A stretch of DNA of 19,442 nucleotides from Gracilaria vermiculophylla (GCA_019155205.2 JAHNZQ020000181.1:3472110-3491551); one strand, 5' to 3'. Numbered from the stretch's first letter, positions 9,735-18,425 are shown. Made by a program: numbers and translations. The notes: generated by a model from the letters alone, not told the origin.

Positions 9735-10540
9735 ATGCGACACAACCTTTCTTCAAGGGCATTCTCTCGAGCTCCGCAGTCTTCGCGCCGTGGACCGACC
9801 GCGGGATCGCGTATCTTCCTAACTCTTCTTGACTTAACCTCTTACTCTTCTTCACCTGACCTCATCTACTCTTTTTTGGCGTACCCCGCTGGTGCAAAAA
9901 CGCCATTCGGCGTTGATCTTTTCCGTACAACCCGGGTGTCGTCCATACGGCGTACGCAGTCTTCCATTCGCAGCCGGGGCGTAGAACGGTCTGGCCTGAT
10001 CGCTGGTCTCTCCTCGGGGTGCCGTGCCGCTGATTCTCAAACGGCCCGCGACGCTCCGATGTCCTCAAGGATCTCTTTCTGGAGATGCCCGATTCGTCAC
10101 ATCCGCTCGTTCATTCTCATTGGAGGCGTCGTAACTCATATGCTTCCCTTCTCCCCTACCATTTGTTTACGTTTGATATGAACACGCTTCCTACCATGCT
10201 GCTCATTTCCTCCCTTGCATCTCCTTGTCCGTCTTTTCCGCGTATTCCTCGATGGCTTCTTGACTCGACTCCCTCCTCTGACGGGTGTATAGTGGCAGAC
10301 CTATTCCCCAGTGGTGTTATGTCAATCTCGCCTGGTGCCAATACACACTGGTTCTCCACCTTTTCAACTACATACACCTTCCGGAGAACTTCTCCGGTCC
10401 AGGTTTCTACTATTCCGTCCGATCCTGAGGTGTATCACACCTCCCCCGGTGCGCCGCTTTGCCCAGGGGAGCATTTCGACCATCGTGCCACACAGGGGAG
10501 TGTGCCCTTCCCTGACCGGTGCGTTAGTCTCTCTTGATTT
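9735..10540. other. Region upstream of the unknown ORF, no supported gene
   Basis: Frames are open on both strands (for example 9735-10181 and 10085-10537, plus) but none resembles a known protein. The plus strand is pyrimidine-rich around 9825-9880. The frame 10085-10537 is in phase with the unknown ORF that follows, separated only by a TGA at 10535-10537, so it could be a decayed N-terminal extension. It could equally be leader or LTR sequence of element B. Confidence 0.3.
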
Positions 10541-11032
10541 ATGGAGGATCTCATTCACCATTTTGGATCACACCGCCAGCCAATGCGATTCCACGCCATA
10601 CCGGAGGTCGCTTGGAACAACAAGAATGGAAACCATGTGGACGCCTTCCGCGCTCACTGGCTCCACACTCCGGTACACGGTGACACTGCTCCGACCACAG
10701 TGGGACACTGCGACCCTCCGTACCTCAAATTTGCCGAAGAGTGCGAGCTGCAGTCTCGACTACAATTACTCTTACATAGAGAAAGCGCTCACCAGCGAGC
10801 AAGGCGTCTTAGAAGCATCGACGATGGACGCTCTACCCTTGCGGTAATGACATTCAATCACCCTCACGATCGGCTCTATTTTCTGAATTTCAATCGATGG
10901 GGAACGCACCTTGCAGATGAGACCCAAGTGCGGAACGCCTTCGGATACTTCTATGGTTGGCACAACACGGGGTATCATGACATGCCTTCCGGACAACCTC
11001 CAAAGTGTTACGTAAAATTGAACGACTCTTAG
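10541..11032 (+). CDS. Unrecognised ORF, N-terminal segment
   Basis: 163 codons from an ATG at 10541 to TAG at 11030-11032. I do not recognise a family. The sequence looks protein-like rather than random: a middle part rich in Arg/Leu (SAHQRARRLRSIDDGRSTLA) is followed by an aromatic-rich stretch, MTFNHPHDRLYFLNFNRWGT, ADETQVRNAFGYFYGWHNTG. No signal peptide, membrane segment or zinc motif is evident. The next ORF (11063-11974) is in the same frame, parted only by two stops (11030-11032 and 11042-11044) three codons apart, so both are probably one damaged gene of 477 codons. It lies between two facing gypsy elements, antisense to element B. Confidence 0.45.
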   Translation: MEDLIHHFGSHRQPMRFHAIPEVAWNNKNGNHVDAFRAHWLHTPVHGDTAPTTVGHCDPPYLKFAEECELQSRLQLLLHRESAHQRARRLRSIDDGRSTLAVMTFNHPHDRLYFLNFNRWGTHLADETQVRNAFGYFYGWHNTGYHDMPSGQPPKCYVKLNDS

Positions 11033-11062
11033 AGGGACTATTAGGCCTCTGCGCCCCTCTGT

Positions 11063-11974
11063 GTGGCGACACCCATTACATTGGCGTACCATACCTCAAA
11101 CATTCCGAAACTACATGACTCCTTAGGACAGTTCATCATGCTAGTTGCCTCAAAGCAATTCGCGGTTGGCACCCTAGCAGCTTATCTCCAGGCAGCGTAC
11201 AAGGGCAACACTTGCTATACCCGGTGCCATAACGGTAGCCTTCATTTGGATTCCTCGTATCAGCCAACCGCCGGACGTTTGCTCTTCTTTGCGGTGCTAA
11301 ATATCAGGATTATCCGCCCATTAGGGATTCAGAATCTGGTTGAAGGCACCTCATCGGGCGAATCCAAGGCGGAGGCACTACTGGATTACAACTTTAAGGT
11401 GGCGTGGAACGATACGCCAGGATGTTTTCGGTATGATGATGGCAAAGACAAGTTTCATCCCATTGTGAGGAGCCCCAATGGAGACAATTACGGGCGAGCC
11501 TACCCGGCCTTCTATCGCCTTGGAACATCTCTGGCTTCCCAGGTGCCATGGCTGCGTGTCTCTGGTTCCGATCCCATGGTGGAAAGCCTGGCGATCCGTA
11601 CGCCACTTCCGTCACTGGCTCTATCGCAGGACGTGGCTTCGCTCCCCGAGGTGGTGGTTCAGCCTCCCCCAGCGATGTCGGGTCCTCCCATGGCGATGGT
11701 CGGTGTGAATTCCATGGAAGAGGACGACATTACCCCCTTCTCGATTGTCCCGGCCCCGGTGGTGCAACCCCGTTTGAGTAGCGTCCCGGTTCTGATTATT
11801 CAGCCTCGCCTGAAAAGCGTCCCTGCTCCTGTGCCAGCATCACCTCCGGTGCCGGCTGCTCCGCCCTTGTCTCTCCAATGCACTACGGCCGTGTTTGAGG
11901 CATCTTCTCCAAAGCCCACCGTTACGACTGGTCTGCCGTTCGCGACTCTTTCTGTGGCGGCTGTTATTCCGTGA
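11063..11974 (+). CDS. Unrecognised ORF with proline-rich tail, C-terminal segment
   Basis: 303 codons, ATG 11063 to TGA 11972-11974, in phase with 10541-11032. Residues 1-180 look globular (for example GQFIMLVASKQFAVGTLAAY, RLLFFAVLNIRIIRPLGIQN, LLDYNFKVAWNDTPGCFRYD). Residues 181-303 are low-complexity, rich in Pro, Val, Ala and Ser, with a short tandem repeat VVQPRLSSVPV / LIIQPRLKSVPAPV (about 233-257). The ATG at 11063 may be only an internal Met of a longer protein. The stop lies about 200 bases from the end of the chromodomain of element B on the other strand, so the two are convergent. Possible identities are an antisense accessory ORF of element B, a gag-like protein of a third element, or a captured host gene. 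I cannot choose among these from sequence alone. Confidence 0.5.
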   Translation: MATPITLAYHTSNIPKLHDSLGQFIMLVASKQFAVGTLAAYLQAAYKGNTCYTRCHNGSLHLDSSYQPTAGRLLFFAVLNIRIIRPLGIQNLVEGTSSGESKAEALLDYNFKVAWNDTPGCFRYDDGKDKFHPIVRSPNGDNYGRAYPAFYRLGTSLASQVPWLRVSGSDPMVESLAIRTPLPSLALSQDVASLPEVVVQPPPAMSGPPMAMVGVNSMEEDDITPFSIVPAPVVQPRLSSVPVLIIQPRLKSVPAPVPASPPVPAAPPLSLQCTTAVFEASSPKPTVTTGLPFATLSVAAVIP

Positions 11975-12189
11975 TTGCAATACTAGTTTTCCGTGCCCGA
12001 GCTCCAAGCGATAAGACGTGCCACTGCAGAAGCATACCACAAGCGGGTAATGGCGACCTAAAGGCCGGAAAAGAACTCTATGTGATGGAGAGATGGGAGA
12101 GCAAGAAAAACAACCACGGCTTGGGGCCCCTCCCTCTTTCCTAAACGGAAACGCATATGCGGAAATGCGATTCCGCTCAAGATTGGCGT
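11975..12189 (-). other. 3' region downstream of element B chromodomain
   Basis: On the minus strand the frame of the chromodomain stays open well beyond its conserved end, into the antisense of the unknown ORF, but without resemblance to anything. No LTR start or polypurine tract is clear. This is the narrow gap between the convergent unknown ORF and element B. Confidence 0.35.
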
Positions 12190-12345
12190 GGTATCTTTCG
12201 AGGAACTTCTCCGGAATATATCCCTGAGGTTCTTTTGTGTCGTTCTTTGAGGCTTACCCGGACCAGAGGACGCGGTAGAGTATCCCTGCGGGTGTTTTTC
12301 GGTGGGAGACGATATGGTTCACCGCGTAGAGGAAATCACTCTGAG
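12190..12345 (-). pseudogene. Chromodomain of element B
   Basis: A C-terminal chromodomain of the chromovirus kind, which in such elements guides integration to marked chromatin. The minus strand reads FLYAVNHIVS near 12330, then in a shifted frame LYRV and NDTKEPQGYIPEKFLERYHA with a stop between. This matches the usual pattern of an aromatic near the start (EYxVxxIL), a Y.V.W stretch, and 'DTWEP..LP..F...Y'. One frameshift and one stop interrupt it, and the Trp in the DTWEP phrase is replaced by Lys. Confidence 0.55.
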
Positions 12346-12479
12346 GGGTCTTAATGGCATCTGGAGCTTCCGTCAATGGTTCAACGAGATATGTGATGGG
12401 ATTTCCAGTATTTATCGGTGTCGTCGCTCCGGAGGTCGTCGGAGTAAGAATTTTTGCGTGTGGCTCGTGAGATGGGGTA

Positions 12480-13750
12480 GCTGGGCGTTCCTGAAAGGCT
12501 GAGCCTTGGGATTCTAGTCACTTGATCACAGAAGATGGCATTTCGAATCCCGTTCACTTCGATGGAGATAGTATCATTGTAAGTGTCCAGGATTCGGTTA
12601 GACCCTGAGGTGTTTGGTAAAAACTAGCGCGTGACGTCCGGCAGTTCGTCGAACGTCTCCTCAGGTTTGTCGCGGGGAACGTCATCGCCTTCCTTCAGGT
12701 GAGGGCCTCCTTTCCTCTTCCGGTCACAATCCCGTGTACATCCCCTCTGTGAGGCGTTGAGTCTCCCTGTTGCGAGGAAGAGTGCGTCCTCATAGCACCT
12801 TAAAATGGAGCGCTTTGCATGAGCCATTTTTGGCGCCTGTGGCCCATCTGCCGTGTGTGCTGTAAAGCGTGTCGCTACAACGGCATTAGGCGGGACGCAC
12901 GAGAGCACCAGATTGAAATGAGTGGTCCCCGTGGAGCGCTTCACTTGCAGATTTTACGCATACGTGAGCGGGCCCACGTATGCGTCCCAATCCATCTCGT
13001 GGTCCGCATCGTAGTGTTCCAACCTTAAGATGATGATATTCTTAAATGTCTCCGCCTGTTCGTTGGACTCGCAGTGGTGAAAAACTGCCTCATCACTAGC
13101 GTCCCGAAGATGGTACCTAATAGCTTCGCCGCAAACTGCTGTCCGTTGTCTGTAAGAAGTTACACGTCTTTCCTTTAAGGTTAAACCTAATTCTCCAGAA
13201 CGATGTCGGAAAACACTGCTTCCATGGTGCGTTGGAGGAAAACGGCGCCCGTGATCTTTAAGAAGCGATCAGTGATGACGAGGATAAATCGGTATCCCAT
13301 CTCCAACCTGAACAGAGGATCCAAACTATCCATGGCCACGAACTCCAAAGGTCTTGTAGGGGGGAACAGGGTGAGCGGCACCCGGTGTTTGCGGATATTT
13401 TTCCGAGCGGCGGCACATGAGTGTCAATCTGCAACCGTTTGGAAGGCCTTAATAGCCATGTGGGGCCAATAAAACGCCCTCCTTATGGTTAAATACATGC
13501 GTGATCCACCAAGGTGCCCAGCAAGGCGAAGATAGTGCAAAAGATAGAGCACATTCTTCCTTAAGCTCTTCGGGACCACCTTTTGGAGAGCACCATACAG
13601 GGGAGCGCAGCATACAAGTACGCCGTTGCGGTCAACATCAAATGACGATGTTAGACTCCCCACAGTGGCGAGGCACTCATTGCAGTACACATCCGTACTC
13701 CGCTTCTTCAGGAACTTCGCTATGGTGATTGGGAGAACGTCATTTTCCTC
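12480..13750 (-). pseudogene. Integrase of element B
   Basis: The zinc-binding domain lies in the frame 13690-13187: LLHYLRLAGHLGGSRMYLTI supplies the two His, and TVAD-stop-HSCAAARK has a TGA (13424-13426) where the first Cys belongs, so HHCC has become HH-stop-C. The core follows with PLEFVAMDSLDPLF (first Asp), FILVITDRFLKI, then LTDNGQQFAAKLL (second Asp, about 13150) and, after a frame change, NEQAETFKNIIILRL (Glu). The end of the core is FNLVLSCVPPNAVVATRFTA (12944-12624 frame). The C-terminal module reads HLKEGDDVPRDKPEETFDEL and then TISIEVNGIRNAIFCDQVTR. All three catalytic acidic residues are visible, though the gene is broken by stops and shifts. Confidence 0.75.
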
Positions 13751-13764
13751 CTAGACGAGGCCTA

Positions 13765-14395
13765 TCACCTCAAGGAGCCCACGGAACTTGCCTCCAAGTT
13801 CACAGCATTGTAGGCATTCTTCTTTGGATCATTCTTTCCTGTCGGCGTTCTCGATGAGTTTGCACCGAATAATGTACTCCAAAGATGTTTTATGTTCTCT
13901 CTGTGTAGAGATGCGCGGCAGCGGGTCCGCCTCCTTGTACTATATGGCAGGGTAATGGACGATGTCAAAATCGTACTCCAGAAGGCGTGGTCTCCACCTC
14001 TCGAGGCGGCCAGAAGCATCCGTCAAGAACAGCATCCTTTTCATTTGTGCGTGATCCGTCCTCAAGGTGAAACGCGCACCCTCCAGGTATGAGAGTGAAA
14101 GCAATAACACACATAAAATGGTTGGAAATTCGAGCTCCGAGTTGGAATATTTCTATTCCGTCAGTGAAAGGCTGCGACTCCAATATCCTATAGGTTGAAA
14201 TTCACCTTCTGTTTGTTCCTGTAGGAGGGCACATATGACCCAATATTTACAGGGTTCTGTATCTAGCACCATTATGCCGCTCAGTTTCGGTAGAAGCAAG
14301 ATCGGTGGTTCTATTAGTTTCCTCTTAAAGGAATTAAAGGCTTCGAACTCTTCGTCCGTCATAGGGATCAAATGCGTCGGTTTGGTTTTCTCCAA
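13765..14395 (-). pseudogene. RNase H and linker of element B
   Basis: The best part is 14395-14153: MTDEEFEAFNSFKRKLIEPP, ILLLPKLSGIMVLDTEPCKY, VICALLQEQTEGEFQPIGYW and SRSLSLTE, the standard RNase H start in which LDTEP holds the first catalytic Asp. In neighbouring frames LRTDHAQMKRMLFLTDASGR and RWRPRLLEYDFDIV follow around 14080-13930, which is the second half of the domain. The end at 14019-13765 (NDPKKNAYNAVNLEASSVGS) is low-conservation linker to the integrase. At least three frame changes split it. Confidence 0.6.
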
Positions 14396-14838
14396 GAGGC
14401 GATTTAATGGCGCCGTAATACGGGATAAATTCGGAACAAACCTCAGGAAGCCATTAAAAAACCCCAGGAAGGAGTGGAGCTCCGTCTGGCTTCTGTAAGA
14501 ATGGGCTTACTTGAGGGCGTCCTTTTTTAGAGCAAACCTATAGGTAGCCCAGAAGCACATCGTGCTACAAGTAGTCCACCGGGGACATCAAAAGGAACCA
14601 GCTCTCTAGCTTTAAAATGTGTCCAGCATCCTTCAGGAGTTGGAGCACGTGCTCAACAAACAGAAATTGCTCTTACGTGCGGCAGGAGTATATAATGATA
14701 TCGCAAGTATACACCAGGGCGTACTGCCACTTCACCTTCGACAGGATTACGTCCACCGCTTGATTTAACGTAGCGGATGCATTATTCACATGTCATGTCA
14801 GGTGAATAGCGTCTATACCTTTGGTAGTCACGCATAAC
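14396..14838 (-). pseudogene. Reverse transcriptase of element B, C-terminal half
   Basis: The readable sequence begins VTTKGIDAIHLT, a stop, then HVNNASATLNQAVDVILSKV, which corresponds to the RT phrase around 'FGLxNAPATFQ'. The catalytic motif reads YTCD (14700-14711) in ALVYTCDIIIYS, where the family has YxDD: the first metal-binding Asp has become Cys. A TAA follows in CRT-stop-EQF, then VEHVLQLLKDAGHILKLES and VDYL, the thumb entry. The 5' end is cut within RT, so this is a fragment and not a complete domain. Confidence 0.65.
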
Positions 14839-15184
14839 AAATTTTTTTTTTCATTATGACGAATTAATATAAATTTATTTGTTTGATAGCCCACAAACCT
14901 TCATCTTTGAGACTTTGTTCCGCACTAATTTTTTTTTTGTGCAAGAGACACTTCTCCGCGGAAGTTTTAAAATTCTACGCTTTAAATCAGCTGGCTGTAA
15001 ACGTCTTGTTCCTTCGATGGAACGTTTAGATTTAAAGTTTATTTTTGATTTGATAAAATAAATGCTATATCATGGCGCAAACGGCCATGTGTTCTAGCAA
15101 TATTGAACACGTTGTGTTCTCCTTCATTATACGTAACGATTTGGTGTGGTTCTGAAAGCGAAAGAGGAATTCCTCTCGTCATAA
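14839..15184. other. AT-rich stretch with clustered hairpins
   Basis: No gene. Contains several inverted repeats in about 230 bases: ACTTC/GAAGT (14950-14965), a composite stem CTTTAAATC/GATTTAAAG (14980-15037) with inner GTTCC/GGAAC, CATGGC/GCCATG (15071-15089), GTGTTC/GAACAC (15089-15110) and the perfect palindrome AGAGGAATTCCTCT (15163-15176). Also oligo-T runs near 14840 and 14931. The density is unusual for the window and sits between the truncated 5' end of element B and a Tc1 terminus. Confidence 0.5.
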
Positions 15185-15308
15185 CTGCGGTAGACCTATC
15201 TTTCTAAAACCCGCTTTTGAACGTTTTAGCAAAGAGAGGTGTCCACAGTACGCAAAAATCCATATTTTGGCGCGCATTTGATATATCCTATACGTTTGAA
15301 ACGCACTG
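15185..15308 (+). repeat. Tc1/mariner-type terminal block, direct copy
   Basis: Aligns in direct orientation with about 190-324, sharing TCCATATTTTGGCGCGC and the end GAACGCACTG/GAAACGCACTG followed by TA (15309-15310). It is the right terminus of an element whose other end I cannot find; the sequence to its left (14839-15184) shows no transposase. Confidence 0.55.
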
Positions 15309-15320
15309 TACCTTAGGATA

Positions 15321-15655
15321 CAGTGCGGTTCAACAATATAACACACGCATAAATCTCGCCGACATGCGCATTTGTGCCCACTGCAGGCACCTCTCTTCGT
15401 TAAAACCTTCAAATTCGCATATCAAAAAGATAGAACATTTTGAACTCGCCCGGGATTTTTTCGCAAAACTCGTTCGTTAGTTGCCCTAAAAAAGACATAA
15501 GCATTTCTAAAGTAAAAGCTTAAAACACAATATTTCAAACAGTAACTTAGATCTTGGCCGTTATTTTTATGTTTATACCATTTCCGTAAATATTTACTGT
15601 AATATAAACAAAACGTTTTATTTATAGCCTAATAATGCTCAGCTGCAATAATATG
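15321..15655 (+). repeat. Tc1/mariner-type terminal block, inverted copy
   Basis: Begins CAGTGCGGTTCAACAATATA after TA (15319-15320). Its reverse complement aligns with 1-324 along nearly the whole length, including a perfect 22-nt match (15589-15610 to 38-59) and TAATAATGCTCA (15630-15641 to 7-18). It stands head to head with the block at 15185-15308, 12 bases away, including two TA dinucleotides. The outer limit is uncertain because the partner runs off the window start. Confidence 0.6.
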
Positions 15656-16889
15656 CATAAAGTTTTGCAAAACGTTTTTCATGCCAATTTAGTTTGCACT
15701 ACAACCTGCATTAGACAAACGAGACGTTTTTAAAAAAAGAAAAAAAATGGATGTGAAAAACGCTTAAAAAGTCTTTAACCTTATAAAACTGGAAAAGTGT
15801 TTCTTTTGGAAGCTTAAAATAAACAAAACAAGATGCAGTAGTGTGATATTTGCCCTAGAAAAAAAGAAAGCTTTGAAAAGAGTTTATTTACTTCACATGA
15901 AGTAAAATTTTGTTTTTCATGAACTACAGTGTTCTAAATATTGCTAACCTAAGCTATAAAAAGAAAACGAAACTGTAACATTTTAAAGTTCTATTAAAGC
16001 TTATACTTTGTTATGCACTAGACGCTCTATGAAAATATCTACCCCAAGAGCCTTGTAGTGAGCATTTAGAATGTAAATGGCTTAGAAATGATTTTGCACC
16101 ACTATTTATAAAGGTTTACATATCTTATAAGAAATTTAAAATGCTTTTCTACCAAAATAGCGCCACAATTTAGTTTGTTTACAATAATACAATACGATAT
16201 TTGCTTACTAAATATTAGTTCCACGCAGATGTTAACGCGTTTAATTTACTTAAAAGTTTTTGAATATGAATAAGATGCACTCGTTAGAATGATTTATGGT
16301 CATCACAGGCCATCCTGACCAAGTTTTGAATAGAATAAAGTATTGGAAATAGCGCGAAAACAAAGAATCTTTTATATTTTGGGACGTTCGAAAAACGCGA
16401 TGGAAAATCGTTGAATAAGAATAATGTAGTACACAAAAGCAAAAATCAACTACTGAAGAAGGCAAAATGAAGTCTGAAAGTGAAATTTCCTATGATTTTG
16501 AAACGGTTTTTTAACTTGAAAGTTTTTGAAAACTGATTTTGGAAGCACTACAGTACTAACAACGATGATATGTATCAAAATGCCAGGTGTTCAATACTGA
16601 GCGACTCCGAAAAACACAAATTATGTGCACACAGATGTCGCCAAACATCCTCTCATTTTCCTGTACCATTTCATGATCATGCACTGAAAACACAAACGCA
16701 CATGACTCCGCACATTGCAAGTGTGGACTACTCTGGTTTCTAACAACCGCAGATTGCTTAGAGCCTTTTGCCCGAGCATCGCCTCCAGCACCCTCACTCC
16801 AGACCCCACCTGGTCAGCTTGTGCACCCGACCTTGGTTTTCTCCAACGCCAGTCCCGTGAAGGAGCTTTTTACGCGCCCTTCTGTCGCT
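15656..16889. other. AT-rich spacer, no recognised gene
   Basis: Long AT-rich, stop-rich stretch. The minus-strand frame 16250-16465 has no resemblance I can defend. Near 16489 TCCTATGATTTTGAAACG resembles the Tc1 end (TCCTATACGTTTGAAACG at 15288-15305) and could be the decayed far end of the element that starts at 15321. From about 16700 composition becomes more balanced, as expected for the leader of the Harbinger transposase. Confidence 0.4.
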
Positions 16890-18047
16890 ATGAACCCACT
16901 CATCGTTCTCTTCCAACTACAGGAAGCAAAAAAAACTCGGTGCATAGATTTTCGGAAAAGACTATCGTTAAGTGGCAGAAGACGTCGTGATCGCCGCATT
17001 AGTCATAAAGCATTACATCATCCATCTTCATCAGCTTTCATGATGCTTTTTGGCTCAGGATGCGATCAATCTTTAATAACTCTCTGCGACTTTGACAACA
17101 AATCGTTTGGATATTTACTTTCCTTGTTTGAACCACTTTACGCAACCTATAATCCGTATAGTTCAGAAGGACACATCCGCATAATTCTATTAAGAGCAAA
17201 ACCAAGAGGTCGTCGACGATCTCTTACGGCAGTGCACTGTCTAGGACTGACGCTTTCATGGTATCGAACCAGAGGTTCTATGATGTTGCTTTCAATGATA
17301 TTTGGTATAACATCTTCTGTTTGCTCTATGTTTTTGCGTTTTGGACGAAGACTTCTGCTACGAGCGTTGCAAAATAATAAAAACGGGAGGATATGCATGC
17401 CAACCGCTGCAGAAATTGCCAGCTACCAAACGGCTATCAGTGAAAAATACTCGCTTCTTGAAGATTTTTACGCAATGGCTGATGGATTGAAACTTTACTT
17501 GCAACAAAGTGGAAATAGTATGATCCAGAACATGTTTTATAACGGCTGGAAGCATGACCATTATGTTGGAAATGTCCTTGTTTTTCTGCCAGCAGGTGTA
17601 GTTATTGCAGCTGCCTACAATGCTCCGGAATCAATGCATGACTCAGTTGTTGCAGAATGGGGAAAGATATACGAGAAATTAGATCGTGTGCACAAAGAGA
17701 CTGGAGGTACTTGTGTTGTTGATTCTGCATTTAGCAAAGGACACTGTCCATTTTTAGTGAAATCATCACAAGAAGTACCTCCGACAAACAGCAAAAGTGA
17801 ACTTCTGAAGGCACGACAGGCAACGTCTGCTCAACAGGCTTCAGAATGGGGAATGAGATTTTTAAAAGGCTCATTTCCTGGTTTAAATGACTGCTTTACT
17901 TCTGAAGAACGTGGTAAAAGGAAGCTTGTTCTAAACATAGTCGTGCGGCTTTTTAATGTTCGAACCAGACTAGTGGGTATCAATCATATACTGCACACCT
18001 GTATGCCACATCTCAGCGTAGAAGCAAACTCTATTTTGTTCAACTAA
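16890..18047 (+). CDS. PIF/Harbinger transposase (DDE_Tnp_4 type)
   Basis: Cut-and-paste transposase. The frame is open from 16821, but the ATG at 16890 (MNPLIVLFQLQEA) is preferred because relatives start with this phrase; that gives 385 residues, about the family length. Numbering from 16821, the N-terminal half contains LSWYRTRGSMMLLSMIFGIT and SMFLRFGRRLLLRAL (helical DNA-binding part). The catalytic triad is Asp221 (AMADGLKLY), Asp301 (VVDSAFSKGHCPF) and Glu342 (SEWGMRFLKGSFP), with NMFYNGWKHDHYVGN and NAPESMHDS between. The C-terminal helix LFNVRTRLVGINHI also fits. No stop or frameshift is seen, so it looks functional. It is tail to tail with its Myb-like partner. Confidence 0.85.
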   Translation: MNPLIVLFQLQEAKKTRCIDFRKRLSLSGRRRRDRRISHKALHHPSSSAFMMLFGSGCDQSLITLCDFDNKSFGYLLSLFEPLYATYNPYSSEGHIRIILLRAKPRGRRRSLTAVHCLGLTLSWYRTRGSMMLLSMIFGITSSVCSMFLRFGRRLLLRALQNNKNGRICMPTAAEIASYQTAISEKYSLLEDFYAMADGLKLYLQQSGNSMIQNMFYNGWKHDHYVGNVLVFLPAGVVIAAAYNAPESMHDSVVAEWGKIYEKLDRVHKETGGTCVVDSAFSKGHCPFLVKSSQEVPPTNSKSELLKARQATSAQQASEWGMRFLKGSFPGLNDCFTSEERGKRKLVLNIVVRLFNVRTRLVGINHILHTCMPHLSVEANSILFN

Positions 18048-18065
18048 ATTGTGAGTGCCGGATGA

Positions 18066-18425
18066 CTAGGATTCATGGCTCGGGCCTTGACTTTTTGCAA
18101 GAAACATTATAAACATTTGCATGAACGAGTTTCGACTTCGTCGGTCTTCCTTACGCTGCTTCCGAGCTTCTTCGAGCTCCTCATTACGAATCTTTCTCTC
18201 CTCCTCTCACTGTTCGTGTCTAATGCGAGCTTCCTCTTGTCGTCTTTCTTTGGCTTATTCTCTTTCGCGTTCTGTCCGCTCTCCTTCAGCTATTCGGTAA
18301 TCTCGGTCTTGGAGTATGGAGGCTTTGAATACTTCGAGGACATCCATGTCCTGCTTGTCGACTCGTCGAGCTCTCTTGTGAACAATGGGGTACGTGAGGA
18401 TGGTGGCGGACGGTGTGTCGGACCG
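18066..18425 (-). pseudogene. Lost C-terminal coiled coil of the Myb-like protein
   Basis: The same frame continues past the TAA at 18426-18428 for 120 codons to TAG 18066-18068. It reads RARRVDKQDMDVLEVFKASI, then RIAEGERTERERE, a stop, AKERRQEEARIRHEQ, a stop, EEERKIRNEELEEARKQRKE and NSFMQMFIMFLAKS. This Arg/Glu-rich heptad-like tail is what related full-length proteins end with. The extra stops are TAA at 18255-18257 and TGA at 18207-18209. Because no frameshift is needed, the gene was whole until recently, or the long form is no longer required. The plus-strand frame 18075-18608 is only its shadow. Confidence 0.65.

Larger units (their letters stand above)
12190..14838 (-). mobile_element. 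Ty3/gypsy retrotransposon B, 5'-truncated
   Basis: A second gypsy-type element, transcribed leftwards and facing element A. Domain order from 14838 downward: second half of RT, RNase H, linker, HHCC zinc-binding domain, integrase core, C-terminal module, chromodomain. Gag, protease and the first half of RT are absent: coding similarity starts abruptly at about 14838 beside an oligo-T run and AT-rich DNA. Its integrase wording differs clearly from that of element A, so it belongs to another lineage. Stops and frameshifts occur throughout, but large stretches such as 13690-13187 keep one frame. Confidence 0.8.

Noticed and set aside
10311..10847. Plus-strand frame of 178 codons overlapping the unknown ORF in another phase
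   Set aside because: Composition is Ser/Thr/Pro/Leu-rich shadow-like, and the overlapping frame from 10541 continues in phase into the long 11063-11974 frame, which fits one gene better.
11012..11044. Possible short intron (GT...AG, 33 bases) removing both stops of the unknown ORF
   Set aside because: 33 bases is too short for usual oomycete introns, and no branch site is evident; in-frame stop mutations are simpler, although a transcript could overturn this.
15179..15480. Overlapping frames on both strands in the Tc1 terminal blocks
   Set aside because: They translate the inverted-repeat termini themselves and have no protein resemblance.
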